A stretch of 64,000 nucleotides of DNA from Magnetococcales bacterium HCHbin5 (GTDB lineage Bacteria > Pseudomonadota > Magnetococcia > Magnetococcales > Magnetaquicoccaceae). Location of the stretch: assembly GCA_002753505.1 (NCBI GenBank), contig PEAG01000001.1, positions 62,001-126,000 on the forward strand, read 5' to 3'. Of this stretch, positions 39,502 through 46,848 are shown piece after piece (the stretch's first letter is position 1; every line of letters begins with the position of its first letter). The notes beneath the pieces were generated by a model. It searched no databases and was not told the origin of the DNA. It was given only the letters and a program-made list of their open reading frames with translations. The translations under genes were made by a program, and so were the position numbers.

Positions 39502-39616
39502 GTTCCCGCTTGTCCGGTTTTTGCAACGTGGGTATGGTTCGATTGTGCGACGCGGTGCCTTCCTTGACCGCAGCGTCTGTCAAAAACAAAAAAAAGCAGA
39601 CTAAGAAGGAGTTTCG

Positions 39617-41332
39617 ATGGTAAAGAATGACCTGATAATTCGAGTGGCTGGGGAGGGTGGAGAGGGTGTGATCTCCACGGGGGATTTTATTGCTGCGGCC
39701 TGTGCCAGGGCGGGGCTTGAAATCTACACCTTCAAGACCTTTCCGGCAGAGGTAAAGGGCGGTTATGCCATGTACCAGGTGCGGACCTCTCCTGACCGGA
39801 TTTATAACCAGGGTGACACGTTTGATGTCTTCTGCGCCTTCAATGGCGAGGCTTATGAGGTGAACAAGCACCTTTTGAAGCCTGGTACAGCCTTCGTCTA
39901 CGACTATCCGGGCGGCGATTTTGAGCCCGATGCCATTCCCGAGGGGGTGTTTGCCTATCCCATTCCCATGTCCAAGGCCGCCAAGGAGATGAAATCCTAT
40001 CGGTCCAAAAACATGGTGGCCCTGGGCGCGCTTTCCGTTTTGTTCAACATTAACGAGACCACTTTGAAGCAGGTGTTGACCAAAAAGTTTGCTCGCAAGG
40101 GGGAAGAGATCCTTAATTTTAACTTGCAGGCTTTTGAAAAGGGTAAAGAGCTGGCCAACGCCCTGGAAAAGACGGATCCCTGGCGGGTGGCCGATGCCAC
40201 TACCCCCAAAGATGTCATCGTGATTGCGGGCAATGATGCGGCCGGCATGGGGGCGTTGCTGGGTGGATTGGAGTTTTTCTCGGCCTATCCCATCACCCCG
40301 GCGACCGAGATTGCCAAATATGTGGCGACCCATCTGCCCAAGTTGGGTGGCACCCTGATCCAGGCAGAGGATGAGATTGCCTCCATTGCCCAGGTGTTGG
40401 GGGCCTCTTATGCGGGCAAAAGATCCATGACGGCCACCTCTGGTCCGGGTCTGGCCCTGATGTCGGAGATGCTGGGTATGGCTTCCATGAGTGAGACCCC
40501 TGTCATGTTGGTCAATGTGCAGCGGGGTGGTCCCTCCACCGGCCTGCCCACCAAACATGAACAGTCTGATCTCTTTTTGGCCATTCATGGTTCCCATGGG
40601 GATGCTCCCCGCATCGTGCTGTCGGTGGAGGATGTGAAGGACTGCATCGACATGACGGTGGATGCCCTGAATATGGCGGAGGAGTACCAGTGCCCGGTCA
40701 TTCTGCTTTCTGACGGTTCGTTGGCCTTTTCCACCCAGACCATTCCCCGGCCCAACCCGGCGGATTATACCATTGTCAAACGCAAAATGTGGGATGGGGA
40801 GGGAACCTACAAGCGGTATGAGCTGACCGCGGATGGCATTTCGCCAATGGTGGACCCGGGTACGCCAGGGGGCATGCATATTGCCACTGGTCTGGAGCAT
40901 ACGGAGACGGGTGCGCCCAGTTTCAAACCGGAAGCGCATGAGAGCATGCATGCCAAACGGTTCAGCAAGATCAAGCCGGTGGTAGCCCGTTACAAACCCA
41001 CCGAAGTGGATGGTGAGGGCGAGGCCGATGTGGGCATTATCACCTGGGGCAGTACCATTGGTGTTGCCAGAGAGGCGGTGGCTCGCCTGCGTGACGAGGG
41101 ACACAAGGTCAAAGGGTTTTATCCCAAGCTGATGTGGCCCATGCCGGTGGAACAGTATGAAGCCTTTGCGGCAACGTGCAAAAAAATTCTGGTGCCAGAG
41201 GTGAATTATCAAGGTCAATTGTCCCACTTTATCCGGGCTGAGACCTCCATCAAGCCGATCCCATATACGATCTGTGGGGGGCTGCCTTTCACCCCTGCTC
41301 AGATGATCGCTAAAGTCAAGGAGATACTCTGA
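39617..41332 (+). CDS. korA: 2-oxoglutarate:ferredoxin oxidoreductase, fused gamma-alpha subunit
   Basis: A 571-residue subunit in which the gamma domain (about 5-185; IRVAGEGGEGVISTGDFIAA, then FPAEVKGGYAMYQVR) is fused to the alpha, pyrimidine-binding domain (about 205-571; GALLGGLEFFSAYPITPATE, then QAEDEIASIAQVLGASYAGK and MTATSGPGLALMSE). The SGPG and PITP motifs are typical of KorA-type enzymes. With KorB it carboxylates succinyl-CoA to 2-oxoglutarate using reduced ferredoxin. AAGGAG lies before ATG 39617. Its stop overlaps the korB start (TGATG), so the two are coupled. A related 2-oxoacid substrate cannot be excluded, but the sucCD context argues for 2-oxoglutarate. Confidence 0.93.
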   Translation: MVKNDLIIRVAGEGGEGVISTGDFIAAACARAGLEIYTFKTFPAEVKGGYAMYQVRTSPDRIYNQGDTFDVFCAFNGEAYEVNKHLLKPGTAFVYDYPGGDFEPDAIPEGVFAYPIPMSKAAKEMKSYRSKNMVALGALSVLFNINETTLKQVLTKKFARKGEEILNFNLQAFEKGKELANALEKTDPWRVADATTPKDVIVIAGNDAAGMGALLGGLEFFSAYPITPATEIAKYVATHLPKLGGTLIQAEDEIASIAQVLGASYAGKRSMTATSGPGLALMSEMLGMASMSETPVMLVNVQRGGPSTGLPTKHEQSDLFLAIHGSHGDAPRIVLSVEDVKDCIDMTVDALNMAEEYQCPVILLSDGSLAFSTQTIPRPNPADYTIVKRKMWDGEGTYKRYELTADGISPMVDPGTPGGMHIATGLEHTETGAPSFKPEAHESMHAKRFSKIKPVVARYKPTEVDGEGEADVGIITWGSTIGVAREAVARLRDEGHKVKGFYPKLMWPMPVEQYEAFAATCKKILVPEVNYQGQLSHFIRAETSIKPIPYTICGGLPFTPAQMIAKVKEIL

Positions 41333-42210
41333 TGTCTGTTGCCGCTCTCCATAAAGTTGAATTGAAACCGAAAGATTACAAATCCGAGGTGAGTGTTGTC
41401 TGGTGCCCTGGCTGTGGTTATCATGGTATCCTGAACAGCATCTATCGGGCGTTGTCGGAGTTGGGGGTGGACTATTCCAACCTGATGGCCATTTCCGGCA
41501 TCGGTTGTTCCTCCCGTACGCCCTATTTTATCAAGTCCTACAAAATGCATACCCTGCATGGTCGGGCGGGACCGGTAGCCACGGGGGCGCAACTGGCCCG
41601 CCCGGACTTGGCGGTTCTGGTAACCGGTGGGGACGGGGATGGCTTTTCCATTGGTGGGGGGCACATGCCCCACATGGCCCGCAAAAATGTCAACCTGACC
41701 TATGTCCTGTATGACAACGGCATCTATGGTTTGACCAAAGGCCAGTATTCGCCCACCTCCCGACCGGAGTTGAAGGCTTACACCACCCCGTATGGTGGAC
41801 CGGATGAACCGATGAATCCGTTGCTCTACATGCTGACCTTTGGAGCTACCTATGTGGCGCAAGGGTTTGCCGGCAAGCCTCAGGTCTGCGCCGAGTTGAT
41901 CAAGGGAGCCCTGGAGCATAAAGGGTTTTCCTATGTGCACATATTCTCTCAGTGCCCGACCTATAACAATATTGACACGGTGGAGTTTTACCGTGAGTTG
42001 GTCAAGGATGTGCCGGAGGGTCATGATGTGACCGATCTGGGTGCGGCCATGGAGTTGGCGCGCCGGGATGCAGAGGGTCATGCCCCCATGGGGTTGCTGT
42101 ACAAGGTGGACAAGCCGACGCTGGATGAGCGGTTGGGTGCCATTGTCACCAAGGTGGGTGGACATGTGGGGTACGATGTGAACAAAATTATCGACCTTGC
42201 GCGTCCCTGA
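41332..42210 (+). CDS. korB: 2-oxoglutarate:ferredoxin oxidoreductase, beta subunit
   Basis: A 292-residue thiamine-diphosphate-binding subunit. Cluster ligands appear in VWCPGCGYHGIL and GIGCSSRTPYF; the TPP/magnesium motif is VTGGDGDGFSIGGGHMPHMA with downstream VLYDNGIYGLTKGQYSPTS. The length suits a two-subunit KorAB that lacks a separate ferredoxin-like delta subunit. The start overlaps the korA stop by one base, and the stop overlaps the start of the pentapeptide gene in the same way, so translation is chained across three genes. Confidence 0.94.
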   Translation: MSVAALHKVELKPKDYKSEVSVVWCPGCGYHGILNSIYRALSELGVDYSNLMAISGIGCSSRTPYFIKSYKMHTLHGRAGPVATGAQLARPDLAVLVTGGDGDGFSIGGGHMPHMARKNVNLTYVLYDNGIYGLTKGQYSPTSRPELKAYTTPYGGPDEPMNPLLYMLTFGATYVAQGFAGKPQVCAELIKGALEHKGFSYVHIFSQCPTYNNIDTVEFYRELVKDVPEGHDVTDLGAAMELARRDAEGHAPMGLLYKVDKPTLDERLGAIVTKVGGHVGYDVNKIIDLARP

Positions 42211-42845
42211 TGCACATTTTTACCCAAAAGGCCGCATTGCTGGAGGCTTTTGGCCGCGAGGGTCATCTCAACGGTGCGGATCTCTCTTTTATCGAGATCC
42301 GTGCCGTTGACTTGCGGGATGTCTCATTGGTGGGGGCCATACTGGTTGGCAGCCGGTTAACGGATGTGCAGTTATCCGGCGGCCAATTGGCCGAGTTGCA
42401 TATACAGGAGTGTTTGCTGTCCAGGGTCTCTTTTGCGGGGGCCCAGATGGGGCATGCCTTCTGTCAACGCTCCCAGTTTGTGGACTGTGATTTTTCGGAT
42501 GCTGCTTTGCACCAGGCCCGGTTTTTGTTGTGTACCATGGAGGGCAATCTGTTTTGCCGGGCCGATTTGACCTCCAGTCAGCTTCTCTCCTGCAATTTGA
42601 ATCAAGCCGATCTGACCGATGCCCGTTTGAGCAGGGGCAGTTTGCGGGAATCTTCCCTGGAGGGTACCCGTTTTGTCGGCTCCGATCTCTCCTGGGTGGA
42701 TCTGCGCAAAAGTGGTTTTCATGATGCCCACTATGAACGGGTGATCACGACGGGTGCCATTTTTTATGGCAGGTCGCCCTGGGATGGTCAGTGTTCTACC
42801 GAGGAAAATCTGGCCAAAAAACTGGTTGTTTTTGATGGAGAGTAG
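42210..42845 (+). CDS. Pentapeptide-repeat protein
   Basis: A 211-residue protein with a run of A(D/N)LxX pentapeptides from about residue 25 to 180, for example LNGADLSFIEIRAVDLRDVS and LNQADLTDARLSRGSLRESS, predicting a right-handed quadrilateral beta-helix. No signal peptide or membrane segment is present. Its ATG overlaps the korB stop (TGATG), so it is made with the oxidoreductase; whether it acts on that enzyme is unknown. Family members include DNA mimics that protect gyrase, and adaptor proteins. The 3' end overlaps the SdhE-like gene by 11 bases. Confidence 0.85.
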   Translation: MHIFTQKAALLEAFGREGHLNGADLSFIEIRAVDLRDVSLVGAILVGSRLTDVQLSGGQLAELHIQECLLSRVSFAGAQMGHAFCQRSQFVDCDFSDAALHQARFLLCTMEGNLFCRADLTSSQLLSCNLNQADLTDARLSRGSLRESSLEGTRFVGSDLSWVDLRKSGFHDAHYERVITTGAIFYGRSPWDGQCSTEENLAKKLVVFDGE

Positions 42846-43113
42846 GGAGGCTCTCTGCAAGCAGCTTGTTTTCCAGGCGGAGATCCGTTCCATGGCCGAA
42901 ATGGAGCGGATCCTGGGTCGGTTTTTGGCCGAGCAACGCCCCCACTTGACGGCAGAGATTTGCCAACGCCTTCTGCTCCTGTTGCAACACTCTGATCTGG
43001 ATTTATTGGACTGGCTGTCCGGCCTGGCAGAGCCGCCGGAGGGGGTGGACCGGGCGTTGTTGAGCTGGATTGGCCGCAGCGTCGAGCAAAACCGTCGACT
43101 TGGCCCCTGTTAA
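42835..43113 (+). CDS. SdhE/SDHAF2-like flavinylation factor
   Basis: A 92-residue helical protein resembling SdhE (YgfY), which helps attach FAD covalently to SdhA/FrdA. The region IRSMAEMERILGRFLAEQRP aligns with the family RGMLELDxxLxxF motif, with RSMAE in place of RGxxE, and LLLLLQHSDLDLLDWLSGLA aligns with the family LLExxDPDLxxWLxG block, followed by EPPEG. Length is right for SdhE. ATG 42835 overlaps the pentapeptide gene end. It ends a gene run that includes a fumarate-reductase-like flavoprotein, yet that protein lacks the FAD-linking His, so its target may be an SdhA elsewhere. The call rests on motif similarity only. Confidence 0.6.
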   Translation: MESREALCKQLVFQAEIRSMAEMERILGRFLAEQRPHLTAEICQRLLLLLQHSDLDLLDWLSGLAEPPEGVDRALLSWIGRSVEQNRRLGPC

Positions 43114-43145
43114 TCCCCCGACAGGGCCAGGGAGTTTGGTTTTCG

Positions 43146-43215
43146 AGCCGCCTAAGGCGGCTGGAGGGGGGTGTCGCTGACGCGGCCCCGCTGTTGTGCG
43201 CCGCCTGAAGGCGGC
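43146..43215. repeat. Pair of GC-rich hairpins with the same arm sequence
   Basis: AGCCGCCTAAGGCGGCT at 43146-43162 and GCCGCCTGAAGGCGGC at 43200-43215 are two short palindromes with the same GCCGCCT/AGGCGGC arms, 37 bases apart, in the gap between the SdhE-like gene and the TPR-chaperone operon. They look like a two-unit REP/BIME-type element of a kind different from the GGGGAGC family elsewhere in the window. They may mark the end of the rTCA transcript. Confidence 0.5.
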
Positions 43216-43324
43216 ATATCAGTGTCAAAATTGCAATTTTGACTATTCCGATCGCTGATCCTCTTTCTCCTGGCGACCGCAAGGATACAGAAACAGATTA
43301 ACGTCCAAATTCCGGTATCAGGTG

Positions 43325-45835
43325 ATGAAACGACGCACTGCAACGCCAGCTGTTGTTCCCGTGATTACCCTGACAGAACAGGGCAACCGTTGCATGCAAA
43401 GTGGGCAATGGCGGGAGGCTGTGGAGACGTATAAACAATTACTGAAGCAGGATCCGACCGGTGGGTGGGAACCGCTGTTGTCTGAGGCATACGAAAAACG
43501 TGCGGGAGAGTTGGCGGGCAAGGCCATGTTCAAGGAGGCCATCATCCTCCTGGACAATTCGGATCGTCTGTGGTCAACACCACGATGCACCCTTCTGCGT
43601 CTCAACTGTCTGGTGGCCCTTGGCCGATACGCACAAGCGGTCGCCTTTTTTCTGCAGGCGGAAGCCTGTTTGCAGAATGCCTACCCCAGCCAATTCCCCG
43701 TTTTGCAAGAGTATGTGGCCGCGTTGTTGCTGATGGAAGCAGATGTGGCCTCCTCCGTGGTGCCAACCGATTCCCCCTGGCACAGGCAACTCATGATGGC
43801 CCGCCAGGCGTTGGCTGCCTTTTGTCACCCCGCGCAGACGGATCTGGAGCACCATCTGCGCAATATAGCTGTGCGGTCCCCATTCAAACCCTTGCGCCTG
43901 ATACTCAAAGCACTGACGGTTGCGCGTGAACAACCAGACAAGGCACGGGAATGGATGGCTGCCATTCCGAGTGCTTCACCATGGTCTATGTTGGCCGATC
44001 TGGTGCCTCTGTGTGCTATGGACGTGACAGAACTCCTGCGCCGGGCCGACACCCTTTCCCAGCATGCGGTGGCTGTTGTCGTGGCTTGGCGGGGGATAGA
44101 CCCGGAGCAGTGGCGCGCCGTGCGGAATCTGTTGAGTGCGCCTCCGGCACGGGTTCTGAGTGCCCTGCTGAATCACACATGGTCCATTCCAGAGCTCTCT
44201 TTGCGTCGGACGGCTTTTTTGCTTTTGGTGGAGGACTCCGGCTCGTTACCCCTGTTCGAGCGACGTTTCGGGCCGTTGGATGAACTGGAAAAGAGACGGT
44301 TGACGGCCTTGAGCAAGGGGCATACATCCCATCGTGTTGCGGATGCCGTACGATGCTGGCAACTCTTTTTGAACCAGTTAAAATCCACGCCGGAACTTCC
44401 CGATCATGCCATGCGCGTGGCCGTTACCCACCGTTTTCTGGCGGTTCTGATCGGTCAAATGGATGACGAGGATCCACGAGGGCTGTTTCATTTGGAACAA
44501 AGTCTGATCTACGATCCCGGTGACCGCGACAGTCATCGCGCACTGCTCGTTTTTCATAAAGAGTTGGCAGATGGCAAGGAGCATCGCCGGGTTTTGGAAC
44601 GGGCACTCCGGCAGTTTCCTGACGATGCGGAATTTTTGTATGAATCGGTGCAGGAGGCGTTGCAAAACCGGGCGTTCAAGAAGGCCTCCCGCATGGCCAA
44701 ACGATTGTTGACATTGGATCCGTTGCATGCCGGAGTGCGCCGGGAGTTCATTGGAGCCTGTCTGGCACAAGCACGAAAGCAGGTCAAGGGCGGTCGAATA
44801 GACTTGGCAACCAAAGAGTTGTCGGAAGCGGCTACCTGGGAAAGAGCCGATGAGCGGGATGGGGTGGTGCGAATCAATCAAGCCTTGTTGGCCTGTTTGA
44901 CGGAACGGACAGTTGAGGCAAACAGCCTGCTGGAAGAGGGCAAGCAGGAGGCTGGAGGAGGGGTTGCCGCTTGTCTGCGTGTTGTGATGGAAGCAGTGCG
45001 CATGGGTTTGTCGGCCCAACAACTGACCCCTTTCACGGATAGCCTGACAGTCAGCGCGCGCGCGACGCCCACCCGGGAGAGCCTTCTTACCTTGGTACGG
45101 GTGGCGCGCGATTATGTTGGAGAGAGAGGTTTACAACAACTGCTGGCCAATCTGTCCGGGTTTTGGATGCGGGCTGCCAGTCTGGACTATACCAACGAAG
45201 AACAGCGCACCATCTGTCATTTTCTGGCAAAAACGGGCGTTTACAATATCCTGACTCGCTATGCCGCACGGGGAGAAAAAAAATGGCGGGATCAATATGT
45301 CTTCGTCTATTATCGGTTGTTGGCAAAATATGAAGGCCATAGTTCCGATCTTGCCCCGCAGGATTGGGAGAGGTTGCGTACTCTTCTGGCACAGGCGGAA
45401 GCACATCAGGACCACGAGTTGGTTGCGGATCTGGAGGATTGGCTGAACGAGGAAGATGGTTTTGATTTTGATGAAGATGAGTTCCCGGATTTTATGCCAC
45501 CGTTCATTCCCCGCCCTGGTCGCGTCACGGGTGAGGAGAGGGGGCAGATGCTTGTCCAAATGCTGACCGGGTTGGCGCGCATGCTGATGGAAACCCAGCC
45601 ACGGCCTCTCTCCCGCGACGAAGTGAGAGAACTACTGCAGCATTTTCTGGAGGGGGCACCATTTCCCCGGGAAGACAAGAAAACCTTGGCAACCCAGGGT
45701 GGTGCCATCATGGAACAGGTGTTGGATAACCTGTTCTCTTCATCAACAGGCAGGGCAACGGGCAGATCCTCCACCAGGAAACGAGGTCGTGGTGGTGGAC
45801 ACCAACAATTGGAGTTTGATTTTGGAGAGCCATGA
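43325..45835 (+). CDS. TPR-like helical protein heading an Hsp70 operon
   Basis: An 836-residue, mainly helical protein that I cannot place in a named family. The N-terminal segment TLTEQGNRCMQSGQWREAVE with YKQLLKQDP is TPR-like, and a second group of repeats occurs near residues 370-480 (LFHLEQSLIYDPGDRDSHRA, then RRVLERALRQFPDDAEFLY). A very acidic patch (NEEDGFDFDEDEFPDF) lies near 710. The C-terminus is basic and then aromatic-acidic (STRKRGRGGG, QQLEFDFGEP). ATG 43325 follows an in-frame GTG. Its stop overlaps the J-domain gene (ATGA), and grpE and hsp70 follow, so it is probably a client or adaptor of that chaperone. Confidence 0.7.
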   Translation: MKRRTATPAVVPVITLTEQGNRCMQSGQWREAVETYKQLLKQDPTGGWEPLLSEAYEKRAGELAGKAMFKEAIILLDNSDRLWSTPRCTLLRLNCLVALGRYAQAVAFFLQAEACLQNAYPSQFPVLQEYVAALLLMEADVASSVVPTDSPWHRQLMMARQALAAFCHPAQTDLEHHLRNIAVRSPFKPLRLILKALTVAREQPDKAREWMAAIPSASPWSMLADLVPLCAMDVTELLRRADTLSQHAVAVVVAWRGIDPEQWRAVRNLLSAPPARVLSALLNHTWSIPELSLRRTAFLLLVEDSGSLPLFERRFGPLDELEKRRLTALSKGHTSHRVADAVRCWQLFLNQLKSTPELPDHAMRVAVTHRFLAVLIGQMDDEDPRGLFHLEQSLIYDPGDRDSHRALLVFHKELADGKEHRRVLERALRQFPDDAEFLYESVQEALQNRAFKKASRMAKRLLTLDPLHAGVRREFIGACLAQARKQVKGGRIDLATKELSEAATWERADERDGVVRINQALLACLTERTVEANSLLEEGKQEAGGGVAACLRVVMEAVRMGLSAQQLTPFTDSLTVSARATPTRESLLTLVRVARDYVGERGLQQLLANLSGFWMRAASLDYTNEEQRTICHFLAKTGVYNILTRYAARGEKKWRDQYVFVYYRLLAKYEGHSSDLAPQDWERLRTLLAQAEAHQDHELVADLEDWLNEEDGFDFDEDEFPDFMPPFIPRPGRVTGEERGQMLVQMLTGLARMLMETQPRPLSRDEVRELLQHFLEGAPFPREDKKTLATQGGAIMEQVLDNLFSSSTGRATGRSSTRKRGRGGGHQQLEFDFGEP

Positions 45836-46161
45836 AAGATCCTTTTGCCATATTGGGTGTCGATGAGGAGGCGGATGACGACGCTGTGCGCGCAGCGTAT
45901 CTGCGACAGGTGCGGAATTGTCCTCCAGATCGGGATGCCGAAAGATTTCAGGAAGTCCGTCAGGCCTATGAGTCTATTGCAGATGTTCGCTCCCGCCTGG
46001 GTGTGCGTCTGTTCCATGCCCCCAAGCCGGATTTGGTCGCCTTGATGGCCCCTGTTCTCCGGGAGGGTGTCTCTGTGCCACCCAGCGAAAAAAACATGCT
46101 GGCTCTCCTGTCGGAATCTGTACGAGCGTTTCATTGGCCGACTGAGCGAGGGGAGTCGTAA
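45832..46161 (+). CDS. Small J-domain protein with PPD in place of HPD
   Basis: A 109-residue protein whose first 55 residues match a J domain: DPFAILGVDEEADDDAVRAA, YLRQVRN, then AERFQEVRQAYESI. The invariant HPD, which triggers Hsp70 ATP hydrolysis, reads PPD at residues 31-33 (codons 45922-45930), preceded by Cys30. Counting from Tyr23 places the family His at Pro31. No zinc-finger or client-binding domain of DnaJ follows; the rest is a short helical tail. It is coupled to the TPR gene by ATGA and ends two bases before the grpE start. It probably works only with the Hsp70 encoded here, or as a non-stimulating adaptor. Confidence 0.75.
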   Translation: MKDPFAILGVDEEADDDAVRAAYLRQVRNCPPDRDAERFQEVRQAYESIADVRSRLGVRLFHAPKPDLVALMAPVLREGVSVPPSEKNMLALLSESVRAFHWPTERGES

Positions 46162-46162
46162 C

Positions 46163-46846
46163 ATGTGGTCGCACACTCAAGAGGCCCTTTTGGCGCAGTT
46201 TCGTGCCTATCTGGAGGCGGTCTCGGCCAACGATAACGGTGCGGATCCACCCGTCGAGGTGGATCTGTATACCCTGTTCGGAGAACTGGCCGCTTTGAAA
46301 AACGAGGTTCGGATCGAATCCCGGCAGGTCAAAGGGGCATTGGATCAATTTCGTGGGTTGGTGGAACCGTTGCAGACAGGCAATGCCGCGTTGCAAGGGG
46401 AGATTGCTCATCTGCGGGATTCTGGTCGTCATGCAGTCAGAGATGCTCTGCGGCCGGTGCTGCTGGAGTTGTTGGATGTGCGGGACCGCTTGTCCGCCGG
46501 GCTGACGATGAACAAGGAGACCCCTCTTCCCAAACGGTTTTTCAAGCGGCTGTGCCGCAAGGAGCAGGCCATGCTGGTCTCTTGGCGTGAGGGTCAGGAG
46601 ATGACGCTGCGTCGTTTGGACCAGCTGTTGGCTGGTCATGACGTGGTGCCCATGGATGTGTTGGAGCGTCCGCTGGATCCCAGACTGGCGCGTGCGGTAC
46701 GGGTGGAAACTCACCCTGGTATTGCTCACGGTGTGGTGCTGACCGAGTTGCGCAGAGGATATTTCTGGCAAGGATCCGTGTTGAGACCGGCAGAGGTGGT
46801 GATTAACGTTAATAAGAACGAGATGCACGGGCGCGAGGAGTCGTAA
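46163..46846 (+). CDS. GrpE-like nucleotide exchange factor
   Basis: A 227-residue GrpE homologue. The N-terminal half is a long coiled-coil-forming helix (LYTLFGELAALKNEVRIESR, GLVEPLQTGNAALQGEIAHL); the C-terminal beta domain has the family pattern PLDPRLARAVRVETHPGIAH, GVVLTELRRGYFWQGSVLRP and AEVVIN. It would exchange ADP for ATP on Hsp70. The start at 46163 (MWSHTQEALLAQF) follows the J-gene stop by one base. It stands two bases before hsp70. Sequence differs much from housekeeping GrpE, so this is a dedicated paralogue. Confidence 0.85.
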   Translation: MWSHTQEALLAQFRAYLEAVSANDNGADPPVEVDLYTLFGELAALKNEVRIESRQVKGALDQFRGLVEPLQTGNAALQGEIAHLRDSGRHAVRDALRPVLLELLDVRDRLSAGLTMNKETPLPKRFFKRLCRKEQAMLVSWREGQEMTLRRLDQLLAGHDVVPMDVLERPLDPRLARAVRVETHPGIAHGVVLTELRRGYFWQGSVLRPAEVVINVNKNEMHGREES

Positions 46847-46848
46847 AG

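Noticed and set aside
39491-41227. 578-codon minus-strand open frame opposite korA
   Set aside because: korA is unmistakable and coupled to korB; the antisense product has no family features.
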